This document shows positions 27,290 to 39,630 of a stretch of 64,000 bases of DNA, in pieces. Below the pieces are notes generated by a model. That model did no database searches and was not told the DNA's origin. It saw only the letters and a program-made list of their open reading frames with translations. The stretch is from contig JH720331.1 of assembly GCA_000231825.2 (NCBI GenBank), positions 31,441 through 95,440 on the forward strand, in the 5' to 3' direction. Position 1 is the stretch's first letter, and each line of letters opens with the position of its first letter. The stretch comes from Tetrahymena elliotti 4EA (taxonomy: Eukaryota > Ciliophora > Oligohymenophorea > Hymenostomatida > Tetrahymenidae). The translations under genes and the position numbers were made by a program.

Positions 27290-30200
27290 TCATTAGGGAT
27301 GTAGTTATTCTAGTGTTGTGGGTGGTATGTAGTCTATAACTGATTTATCTACTATAAGTATGTCAGCTGGTTTTATAAGAGCAAAGCCTTTTTAATAAAA
27401 TATAATTCATGGTTATATTTATTGAAAAGTAGGTTTTACCTGAAGGATTGGTTTTAAGAGTAACTAAATAATACTTTATTTTTTTACTGTTGCTTTTTTA
27501 ACTTAAAATTTTTTTAATGATTTTACAAGGAATATATTCATTTAGATATTCGCTATAATATTTTTTGCAAAGTTAATTGAAGGTATTGTCTAATTTTCTG
27601 ATATAATTCTAAGGAATATTTAAAATTCCTTTTTACTTTTAGAGTTTATAGCTATCATCATAGGTATAAATAATATTAAATATATATTCCTATTATATAT
27701 TTAAGATTTTTATTAATTATTTCATTTAAAAATAAAAATTTTACTTATTAGGGAAGTTAATGAGCTATCTTAAATAAAGATTAATCAAGTAAATTCATAA
27801 TGTTGCCTTCATTCAAATAAAGTTCAATGTTTGTGTTTTCTATGTCTAAGCATTTTAAGCTGCAGTAGCCTGCATCTAATTAGTTCGATATCTCTTTTAA
27901 TATCAGTATTTCAATATTTAAAAGGATCTCTTCCAATTTGTCAAAAGGGTTAGCATGGAGATATAAAACTGTTCTGTTAACATATTAACTCTAACTAAGA
28001 GTTCTTTATCTATTATGAATTCTAAATTCCTTTTGAATTCTTTGTTTATTCTTTATTTCAAAAAATAAATTTTATTTTGTTAGAATAAGTTGATCTTTGT
28101 ATCTATAGTCCTTTTATTCAGGAATATAAGATTTTATAATATTTGGATATTAATCCATATTGCTTCTAGGAGTATAACTGTAATAATTAGATTCTGGAGC
28201 AAATCTTTCTATGTTTTCTCTTCTATTATCTATGAATTTAATCTTCAATAATTCTTCTTCGTTATTTTTCATAACTTTAAATACAATCTATTTATTTTTT
28301 ATGTAAAAGATAATTAAAATTCATCAAAAAATATGTTTTTTTACTTAAATTTGTTAAAAGTATCCATTTAATTATTAAGGGATAGAAAAATCTTGCATGT
28401 TTAGACTTTAAATTTAATTTGTTTTATTAAAAATAGAATTCTAATAATTGATTAAGTGATTTATTATAGGCAGTTTCAGGATACCAATTATAAATGTTTC
28501 TTTTTTTATTTAAGTTTTTTAAACATTTATATTTAGAAGATTTTAATTCTCTCTCATAATAGTTTGCAGTGGTTTATACCTATTTATTTTTTATAATATA
28601 TTATAGAGGAATTTAAAGTGAATGTTAATTACCCTGGGTTATTTCTCACTATCATTTCTGACAATTCATCGAATGTCTAGCGTTTTGAAAGTGACCAATC
28701 TTTTTCTAAGAGACAACTATAAACATGAAGTGAACCCTCTGAACGATAATTTATATTAATCAAAAACTAAGTGTATTAAGTATTTATTAGAAGTTCTTAT
28801 AGTCTGTGATTGACCAATGATTATAATATTCTTAAATTGTCAGAATCTCCTAAAATAAAGTCTTTGCTCTATTTTTGAATAGGGAAATTGTATTTTTTTA
28901 GAGAAATTTTGATAAAAAATTACTTTTATTTATAAATTTTTAACATTCATTAAAAAGATTAGCTCATTTGTTATGTCAATATTCAACTAAGAATCCTTAA
29001 CTAAGAGCTAAGCCTTAACAATTGTACTTGTTTATCCTGTCATAACATATTCTACCATATCAAATATTTAATTATCTGGGATATAAATTAAATAAGAATC
29101 ATATAAATGCTTGACAAACTCCATAACTGAATTTAATCCTATTGACTCTTCATCTAATAATTTAAAATCTTGCTTTAAAATTCATAAATAAAGATAATTC
29201 AATTTTACTCTTTTTTACACCTTCAAAGCATAAAAATAAATCAAATATTAAATCAAGCTTCTCAAGTAATGTACTATTACAAAATAAGGTCATGTCTACA
29301 AGTGCTTCACATAAAGAAAAGTGTTTATTACTTAATTAGAAATAGCTATTGTAAAAAGTCTTCAGTAAATTATTATTTATAAAGAAACAGTTAGACTGGC
29401 TAAAACATTTAGAAGATTTATCAATCAGTTCTTTGAATTCTTCAAATTTTATGATAGAATCTATATAATTTTTATTAATTTAATATTTATTTTAATTAGA
29501 AATTATTTATTTACTTATCTTCCATGCTTATTTATAAGTAGGATCTATTATTGAATTAGATATCTATCCTGAGAAGGGGGTTTCTGATATGTCTTATTAG
29601 AAAAGGCTTAGAAGAACTTTATAATCAATCCCAAGTGAGGGCTCACCATATAAAATAAAATGATTGATATGATTAGAGGGATACTCATATTCTCCTTAAA
29701 CTTACAAGAGGGCTGCAGCGTTGTTAGTGGGCTCATTTGAAACATAATTTTAATATAACTAATTTTTAAGTCTATCTGAAAGTAGAAGGATTGATAGATC
29801 TAATTCCACACAAATATCATTTACCTCACAAAACATATTGTAAGGATGGCTAGGATTTTATTGAAAGTAAAAAGATGTCTTTATAATGTAGTCATTCAAA
29901 AATTTAGAAAGATCTATGGAGGCTTCGAGAATTGGAACTCTTTCATTTAAAAAGCCTAAGCTTTTACTTGAAGAATCATCTTGATAAATGTATAAACTCA
30001 ATCTATCATAACCTTCTATATAAGTAAAAGGGAAGAAGCAGCTTAATGGTACACTTGTATCAACGATAATTTTAAATTCTTGTCTTTAATCTTCAGTATA
30101 TACTAACTCTAATTGTATTTCTGAGCAATCTGACCAAAATAGTCTTAGCTAATGAAGATATATAAAGAATTTTTAAATCTATATCGACTTAATTGCATTT

Positions 30201-33200
30201 AATTTTGAAGAAGCAAAGGGAGTACTGCTTTATATTCTTGTTGAACCAAACTCAAGATAGGTCTAAAGTTGGTTATTCTAGTATATAGAATGATGATTAT
30301 TTTAGTTAAGACCACTATTATAATTAGAGATATTTAGCATGCTAGATTGATTGGAACCAGCCTTTGAAGTAGGGACCTATATGCCATTAGTATTGTAATA
30401 AGGATTATACAATTTAGCAGCAATTTGTTTATTTTATAAATTTGTATTATCCTTTAGACGGTATCTATTCTAGTCAATTTCATCAAATTAATCTGGTATT
30501 TCTAAGCTATCTCTTTACTTTATTTAAGCTTAGATAAGACTACTTTTTTTTCTTTTAGGACCACTTATTTCATAAACACTCTAAATAATTTATTTAAGTT
30601 CTGAAAGTTTTACTGGTTCACACTAATTGAATTTATTTTTTGCATTTGTAATGTCATTCAATAAAGAGTTTTTAACAAGTTGATTTTTATAATAAACAAC
30701 TAATTCGTCTTCAAAATTTACCAAAATATTCATATAAATACTGTGTTTTTATATTATCTTTTACAAAAAACTAAGTACATTTTCAATAAATTAGTGAGGT
30801 ACAATGGCAAAATATGCTTTTGTTTTATTTTTAAAAATAAATACATCTAAACTTAAAATGATAAAAAGTAGATTTACCATAGAAATTCAAAACTTATTCT
30901 GCCTATTCTGGGTTCTTACATAAAAATAGATCATGTTAAGCGGCCTCTAATAGATTATAAGCAATACTGATGATTATATATGATAAGTGACCCTTTTTTA
31001 ATTTAAAATAATAATTTAAATTTGTTAAAATTTATTTTATTTATTTACATCAGAACCAAGAGATGCTTCATAAAATAAAATATCCCAAATTCTGTAAACA
31101 GTTTCAAGATGAAATAGTTCACTAAAAACACTTAAAAAATGATTATAAAAATAATATTCAATTGGTAATCCTATTAAATTTAGGTGTTTAAGCAAATCTA
31201 AATTTAAATCCCTTAAAAGAACTTTAAGAAGTGTCATTTCTGCTTTAATTCCAATAATTTTGCTAGAGAGATGTGGCGTGTACATCTTAGGTATATATTA
31301 TTTACTTGTGCATGTTTCTTTTATACCAGGTACATTTTATTAGTTAATAGGTTAAAACAAATAATATCTAGGAAGTACAAAATACACAAAGCATACTAGA
31401 GTCCAAAAGACATCTTCTTCTATTCTTTGCTATTGAATTGCTTCTGATTCTTTATTTTCTTACTTTTTATTAAGATAAAGATTTAAATTGATTTTTTAAA
31501 AATTTAAGATTCTCAAAAAAATTAAATAGTTTGGCTATTTATTTTCTTTTTAAACAAAATTTTCATAAATAATAGCAAGAATAAAATTTTATAGGATAAG
31601 CTTTTAAATCAGATATTTTACTTAACTGAAATAGGTTGAAAGAGCAAGTTAGCCTAGTTTATCACAAATAGGAATTAAAAATGGAGAGTAAACTATAAAA
31701 TTATCATTTGATATATCAGCTGAATCTTACTTACTCATTATAGAACTCCAGTAAATATAAGCATTTAGGATATTGTCTATTTATTTGAATGTAAGCTGCT
31801 GAGAAGTTCTTTTAATGCTTTTTGTAAAGTAACTTTTGAGATTTTCTCTCATTTCTTATTAAGTTACTCCCAAGTTTTCAATTGAATTTTTTAAAATTTA
31901 ATCATATTGAGAGGCTTATTAAAATTAATCTTTTTAATAATTTGAGGTAAAAGGATTAACTTCTTGATTAATAGAATAAATTTATTTTATTTTGGAAAAA
32001 TCATGATTCCCTTTTTAGTAAAGGAATTTTATTTCTGATATTCTAGAGATACTCATCCACATTTATAACCTCAGGTAGTTTGGAAGTCCTGTTTATCAAA
32101 TTAAAAATTAAATTTTTTCTTTTGTACAAAAATAAATATCTACCTTCTCTAAATAATTTTTCTAATTTTAATACTGTTTATGGAGATAATTGTTTTAGCT
32201 GGCTTCTATCAGAATAAAATTAAACTAAAGAAAAAAGTGTTTAACCTTCCCTAATTATTTAATAATTTATTATTAACCTTTCATTTAAATAAAGTAATAT
32301 AAATTTACTTATCTTCATCTTTAGCTCCTTAAGGAACTGAGGAAATACCTTACAGTTTAATATTCTTAGGTGAAGTTTCTTTTATATTAAATAACTCTTC
32401 TTCGATAAGCACGACTAATTCTATATTTCTTTTTAATAAGGAATTAGAATAACAAATATTTTTAGACATGAATTATATTAAATTTTTTTTTATTCTAATC
32501 ATTTCTTCTGCCTTTTTTGACAAATTTTCTTTAGAAGGAGCTTTTAAAGAATCATCTTTTAACAAATTTAGTTTTTTAACTACATTTTTCATTGTTTTAA
32601 TATCTTTTTTAGTAAGAGTTGGCAATTATACTTAATAGCCATATAAAGGATCTATAACAGGGAGATTTTAATTTATTTAAGCTTCAATATCATCGTTAAA
32701 GTTTTAAGATCCTGGAAAGATTGATGGACATAAATAACTCTCAATCTGTATTACTGAAATGCTTGAGTTAGAGTATAAAGCTGTATCTCTAAAATCAAGA
32801 TCTACAAATAAAACTTTTCCTACTCCTTCATTACTATAAAATTCACATAATTATTTGGTAACATACGCCATCTCTAAATTATTCAAACCCTAATCTCTAA
32901 GCTCAATTTAAATGATATCAGTAGGCTAATACTCCTCAATTGTTATTTTTATATCACCTTAAATAGCTTCATTTTAGTTCAATTAGGAATTATATCTATT
33001 TTAAGAAACTTATCTTGCTATTTATTAAGATTAATCTACCTCATCATTTTAAAACACCCATATAATCTAAGATTACTCAGATCTCGATTTAATTTTACAT
33101 TGCAATTAGATATTAAAATATTCTCCATCTCCTTAAGTAGCTTACCATGTCCCATTTATTATCCTAAGCTATTCATCATCTGAGTTCTTCATAAAAAAAT

Positions 33201-34990
33201 TTGATTAAATATTTAAAATTTTTTAATTTTTACTTTTTTTAGTTTGATCACCAAAAGCGGTTTGATAAAATTTAAATTTTAGTCAATTTCTATTTATTTG
33301 AGTGTGAGATGGATTTCTTTTTTTTGATTTTTAAGATTTTCTTCTTTTTCTTGAGCTAATATTCTCCATTAATAGATAAAGTTATTTATGAAATATGAGT
33401 CATAATTTTCCAATTCTTTGGTATTTTGAAGTAAATTTATTCTACCTAACTAATCTAATTTTTATTTTTTTGTGCTTTCTAAATAGCTGTTATTAGTATA
33501 TTATTTATAATAAATTGGATTAGCCGGTTCCCTAACTGAATGATTGACTGAGGGAGATTACTACAAGGTATGATAGTTATATTCTTCATCTTATCCTTTT
33601 TTAGTTGAATGAGCTATTGATTACTAAATTTAAACTTATGATATCTATGATGATTAAAGTTAATCTGATAATAATTAAGCTTACTATTTCTTTTAATAAG
33701 CTTTATCAATTAAAAAATTTGTAAAGCTTTTCAAAACTATACTATCTAAATAATCTAAAAATTTATTTCTTTCAAGGATTTAGTTTTTGATTTAACTTTT
33801 ATTAATCTAAACTGATTTCAGTAAACATTTTTTGAACTATTTAATATAAAAAAATATTTATTATCATTAAAATTGATAAAAATAATTACATTCTCTGCAG
33901 TTGTTCTACATATTTATTATGAAATTTTCTAAAGACATATCTTAAATCTATCGAACTATTATTTAACTTTCACTATTGAATTATTTTAAAATTTATCAGA
34001 TTTCATTAACATTTGCAAATAAAAATAATTTATTCCTTACTTGAGTGCAGAAAATCCCTTAGAATAATTGCATCTTCTTATAAATCAAAATAAACTATTA
34101 TTCCTTTTGGCCTTGATTATAATGACATTATCATTCTCGCCATTTTTTTATTCACTCCTTTAGTCCAAACTACTTGACAAGCCTTTTCTTTAGCATTTAA
34201 ATTTTCATACTCATCCTTTAAAATGTAAAAAAATTTGTAAATTTATAATCCTACTCAACCTTTTAAAAGCAAAAATATTGGTAAATAATAATTATAGCAA
34301 AGTCTTTACCAGTGTTTAAAGAATAAATGATTTTGGAAATTCCAAAAGACGTTTTATAGGTTTAGTAGTCTCATTATCTTTTAATATTTAATTTTGAAAT
34401 CAATAACTTTTAACCTATGTATTTTATCAATAATTTAAATAAATTACTTTTAAGTTGATATAATTTGTCATTTTCAAAAAAAATAAGTCTTCTAACTATA
34501 CTACCAGATTTTTTGCCTAAAATTTAAAATAACATTTTAGAATAGAATATAATTAAATAAACTAGAAATATTTGCATTAATAGGGCTTTCAGCTTTATTA
34601 AGAATAACATTTTAATAAATACGAGATATTAAATTATAATTTACCTAATTTTTCCATTTCAAACATCTTTTTTGGTTTCATCAATTATACTTCCATACTT
34701 GAATTATTTTAACTAAAAGTAGTGGTTAACTATTTTAATTCATCGTTGGTGTACTTTTTTTATTTAATTCGCTCAATCTCGCTTATTATGTATTAATTTG
34801 ATTAAAGCTATGAGCTTTACTAATCTAATAATTTCTACTTTTTTATTATGTATAAAGCATTATACAAATAATTAAAATATTCATTCTACTCTACTCCTTG
34901 CAACCAACCATCTTATACTTATCTATTCTAAATAATGCATTCTTTCTCCTACTTGTAATAACTTTTAGGATCAGCGTAATAAGATGACAT
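27290..34990 (-). CDS. Large TBC-domain (Rab-GAP-like) protein
   Basis: Nineteen exons join in consistent phase to 2170 residues. Exon ends include 34645, 34448, 33234, 32309, 31622, 31049, 29515, 28345 and 27440; introns are mostly 50-70 nt, one only 40 nt (29169-29208). The N-terminal 760 residues are largely Lys/Gln-rich with no clear domain. The TBC domain spans about 762-1115: GLPNYLRLQMW at its start, SIKRT carrying the Arg finger near 855, VFWTLVCFVYF, then GLPIEYYFYNHFLSVFS and YRIWDILF at its end. The Gln-finger region reads VYSPF instead of YxQ. A C2-like or beta-rich segment (about 1290-1480) and an EF-hand-like helical region (about 1560-1715) follow. It probably acts on a Rab GTPase in membrane traffic. 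The intron at 33187-33233 also contains ATG-AAG, so an alternative two-gene reading exists but is less likely. Confidence 0.8.
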
Positions 34991-35494
34991 TCTTATTAAA
35001 TATGAAAACTATATCTATTTATTAATAATTGTATTAATTTTAACAAAACTTTTAATTTCAAAATTTATTCAGTTGAATTTGGCAATATTAATCTGAATAG
35101 ATATTATAAATTCAAAAAAAGTCAGCTAACCATAAATATATTATAGATTTTTTAAAATAGTATATGTATTATTTAACTAATAAAAAATAATTTAAGCTTT
35201 TTATTTCTAATTAATAACTATCAAATAAATTCAAAATTTAAATTTAAAACATTTATTATCTTGAATTCATTTTAAATAGATAATATAATTTTATTTTATG
35301 TATATTTTAGAAATATCAGTGTCTTTCTTAAGATGGTATATTTTAATCAATAATTAACTTTCAATTTCTGATTTAATATCTTAAAATAAATAAAATAATC
35401 ATTAGAAACAAATCAAATATATTAATAGACTATTAATCACTAATTTTTAGTATTAAAAAAACTTAATATAGCGAGCAGATCAAACTATTTCGAA
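34991..35494. promoter_or_regulatory. Divergent promoter region, TBC and RBR genes
   Basis: A 504-base spacer separates ATG 34990 (-) from ATG 35495 (+), so it must carry both 5' leaders and core promoters. It is A/T-dominated; no TATA or defined element can be assigned with confidence. The short GC-richer patch gcgagcagat lies about 25 bases before the RBR start. Confidence 0.45.
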
Positions 35495-37494
35495 ATGAGT
35501 GACAATGATTATGACTAAGATTATGAATATGGTGATGATGATTATGATGAAGATAACTATGACTATGAAGAGGAAGAAGAGTAAAAAGAAATGAATTTTT
35601 TTGCAGATATTTAGAAAGATTAAGGTACTTTAGCATATTTAACTACAAACAAATCATAATATCTAACTATTATCTAAAGACTAGTAACTTTTAGCCTGCA
35701 AAAATAAAGTATTTTAATTTTAGCTAATGGACTTATTTATAAAGTAAGTGATAGCTGATATAGCAAGGATAGCTGAATAAAATGACATATCTAAAGGTCG
35801 AGCATTTTTATTATTAAGTTTTTATTCTTATAATTCTAAAAAATGTTCTGACATTCCTGATGAAATTATGTATGATATTTACTATAGCGAATCCAAAGAA
35901 CTCATTTCTGCAAAAAATACTAAAGTACACAAAAATTATTTTTAGATTTTCATTTGACTTTGATTAATTGAATAGTAATGCTTATTATGTTTTGAAGATT
36001 TAACACATAACAATAAACATGCTTTACAATGTGATCACTACTTTTGTACAAATTGCTTCAAATAATATGTTAAAACTTGTTTTAGTGATGGAATGGATTT
36101 ATTATTTAAGAAATGTCCTATGGATGGGTGCAAAGAGAGAATTGGCTTAGACGAATTTAATAAGTTTCTAAATAGTGATTAGGAGTAGAGAGTAATTTAT
36201 AAATTCATACTTAAGGATGTTCTATAAAAAAATAAACAAGTAAAATTCTTAGTTAAAATGAATTGTTTTATGTATTTTAATTAAAATTATAGATACTTAC
36301 TTGTCCTCATCCAAATTGTGACTACATTTCCTTAAACACATCAAAAAAACATAACGGAATTTAGTAGCTCAATATAAAATGTTAGTGTGGTGGCTATTTT
36401 TGTAATTTAGTAAATATTCATCAATTAAATTTATTAAGTAAAAATCTCAAATTCTTGTTATCATTCTTAATAGTGTTTTGAAGATGCTCATTTACCTTGT
36501 ACCTGCTAAATGCTTGGTAAGTGGATTAAATTAATTACTGGGTAGACTGATTCAGGAATGGATTAAATGTGGCTATCTTTGAATACAAAAAAATGCCCAA
36601 GATGCTAAGTCCTTATAGAAAAAAACAAAGGTTGCATGCATATGCAATGCACAAATTGTAAATTTCATTTTTGTTGGTTATGCTTGGGTGAATATATCAA
36701 TCATAATGATTTTTATTCATGCAATAAGTATAAAGAAGAACCAAACTCAAAACTATCCTAAGATGAAAAGAATTTAAAAAGATATACATTTTATTCTGAT
36801 AGATTTAAGGATCATATAGAGGCTGTTAAGTTAACTTCAAAAGAAGCTTATGAAAATATCAATTAATTCAAATTCTAATTGTTTAACTCAATCACTATAG
36901 AAGAAAAGTTTCTAGATTTTTACCAAAATGCTTATGAAGTCTTAATTGGTATCTACTTAATTTTTTGGTATTATATAATAAAAATCTTTTTTTATCAAGA
37001 GGCTAAAAAAGCCACTGCTTACACTTATCCTATAGGCTATTACATAGAAGATAATAAAATAGAATTTTTTGAGTTCTAGTAAGGTTAAGTTGAATCATAG
37101 TTAAATATTTTTGAAGATCTACTAGCTTATAAGAATATCTTGAGCTTCTCATAGAATAAAAATGACATCAACTAATAGTTTATTAAATACAAATAAGATG
37201 TAGAACAAAAGACTAATTAAGTACTAGATTATTTAAATAAAATGTTAATAGATTTTAGAAATGGTAATTTTAGTTTATATTTTTTAAATACTAAAATATA
37301 TTTATTAAATTATAGAAATGCCTCAAATCTAAAAAGCAAAATCAATAAGATCGAAAGCTCCTTCATTATAAAAGTAAGTCTCAAAAACAAAATAATAAAT
37401 TATTCGTTGTGTTAAATGTAACACTAAGCCAGCTGAAAATGATTTTGGTTATTGTAAAAAATGTTATGATTAAATTAATTAATAGAGAAGATGA
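35495..37494 (+). CDS. Ariadne-type RBR E3 ubiquitin ligase
   Basis: Six exons (35495-35624, 35680-35924, 35976-36239, 36293-36409, 36474-37263, 37316-37494) give 574 residues. The N-terminus is an acidic Asp/Tyr/Glu tract. RING1 follows ([19 protein letters not shown]), then the IBR ([21 protein letters not shown]) and RING2 ([24 protein letters not shown]). The Cys in GCMHMQC is the expected thioester-forming residue. After RING2 comes a helical Ariadne-like region and, at the C-terminus, a small zinc-ribbon-like CVKC-x11-CKKC resembling RanBP2 zinc fingers. RBR ligases accept ubiquitin from an E2 and pass it to substrate, acting in cytosol or nucleus. Divergent from the TBC gene; no functional link is evident. 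Confidence 0.92.
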
Positions 37495-39630
37495 ATAATT
37501 AAATAAACTGAAATTGAATAAATAAATTATTGTTCTATTTTATAAATAAATACATACTATTATCTTTTTTAATATGTATTTATATAAATTAATCTTTTTC
37601 AGTATAAACCTTAAATTTATTTTTTTTAAATATTTTTATTTTATTTTTCATTAAAAAAATTTATCATATTGTTTTACTTTTTTCAATTTAAAAATATGAA
37701 AATAAAAATTTTCTTCTCTACACAAACTGTAGTTTATATTAAAAACTAATAAAATATCTAAATTAATATTTTTAAAAATTTTTGTCAAGCTCAAATCTTT
37801 TATTAATTATTTTAGTATTATTAATTTGTTTTAGGCTTTAAAAAAATGAATTGAAAATAGTTTTAAATTCTTATAATTTTTTTATCAATAATATCTTCAA
37901 AGTGTATTTTAAACTATATTATATTTGATAAAGCATAATATTTTAAGATAATATAAATTTTATCTTACACTAGATTAATAAAATATTTTCAGATAAAAAT
38001 AAAAGAAATTTTAGTGTTAAAAAATTGATGAACTTTTTTTACAAAAATAATTTGGTTTAGTTTTATTTTTATGATTTAATTCAAGATTTTATTAAGATTT
38101 TGTAAATTGAAAAGTAATGAAATATGTCACATTTTTAACAAAAGCATCTTATATATTCTTTATTCAAATCTATTATCATATTTTCAGTTTAATAGATAAA
38201 TAATAGCAATTTAATTTGGATTTTACAAAATATTTTATTTTTTTATTTAATATTGAGTAAACTGCAGATATGTATTGTAACAGCTATTAAGTTTGATTAG
38301 AATCAAGTGCTTTTCTCTTTTTCTCTCTCTTTTTTACAAATTTATAAATTTTTCCATTTCAGATTTTTAATTATTTTTTGATAAGTATCTAAGACTGAAT
38401 CTTATAAATAAACTTTACTCGAGTTTCTTTATTGAATTTAACAAAAATTAATTATTGTCTAAGGTTTTCTGCATTTTTTAATATTATTTGTCAAATTAAA
38501 TTTTAGTTAAAGACTGTTATTTTTATTTTTAATAAAATAAATTACAATTGAAATATCTAAAATAGAATTAAAAATCTTGCAAAAAATATTTAGAAAATAA
38601 TTGATTTTTTCACATTTAAAATATTTGAAACTAAAAAATTATCAGGTGAAATTTTAAAGAAATCAAAAAAATGATTTCACTTTAATTCATTACTCAGTTA
38701 AAACCAAATTAAAATTCAGCCTTACAATTTACATTTTTAATTTGTGGTTTAAATTTTTTTAAAGATTAGGATGCTGTTTCTAATATGTTTCTAGCAAAAA
38801 GAAATTAATATGTTTAATTATTTGAAATTTTAAGTAAATCAAATTAGGGTGATAGCTATTTCCTTTCAAAATAATTACAATCTAATTAAATCAGTATTCA
38901 AAAATACTATAAAACTTCTTATAGTCTTATTTTTCCCCCAGTAAAAATTATAAAATTTTACATTTATGATTATTAGATTCAATTCAAAGATCAAAATTAA
39001 AAATGTAAGATTTCTCAATAATTCCAAATAAGTTGTAATCCTTAATATTTAATGAAGAAATACTGATAGCTAATATATTTCTAACCATTTTTAAAAACAA
39101 AATAACTTCTTTTTTGATAATTTCAATTAAAATGATATGTAGAAAAATTTAATTACACTATCCACTGTAGGATATTTGGCATCAAAAATTGAAGATTAAA
39201 CGTAAGCAGTAACTAAAGTAAATTAATTAAGTGTAATGAATATTGATTGATTTAATTTCCATAAAAAATTTCTATAATCAACTGAAAGACATGCGAATAT
39301 CATATTTAAAATTCTTAAAGTGCAACATAAGCATAATGCATGTTCTTAATGTAAATCTATTAAAAAAATCATTTTTTGATACTTGAATGAGTTTCAAAAA
39401 ATATTCTATTATTACAAAAACATTTTTACTTTTAGATCATTTCAAAAAATAAATTAGTTTTTGATAAAAGAAAATTATATGGAAAAAAGTTAATTAAATT
39501 AAAAACAACACTCATAATCGCAAAACTTTATGTTTTATCTAAATAAAATTTGATAAGATTTTGTATTATTAGATAACTTAGGAAAGTAAATAATTGATAA
39601 TTCAATAAATTTAATTCTTTACAAATCTGA
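37495..39630. other. 2.1 kb gene-free region upstream of giant copy 3
   Basis: No coding region is supported. The second half, from about 38930, shows patchy similarity to the region upstream of the decayed copy (about 50777 onward): both have cccccagtaaaaa followed, 60-70 bases on, by aaaattaaaaatgtaagatt. This indicates that the duplication carried promoter DNA. Confidence 0.55.

Noticed and set aside
28310..28580. Alternative frame of about 80 codons in a TBC exon
   Set aside because: It reads well as protein but cannot be joined in phase to the exons on either side, whereas the chosen frame joins both.
33187..33233. Start of a separate gene at ATG-AAG just before the NSDDE segment
   Set aside because: It would overlap the stop of an upstream gene by four bases. 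A 47-nt GT-AG intron joins both sides in phase, giving one long TBC gene.
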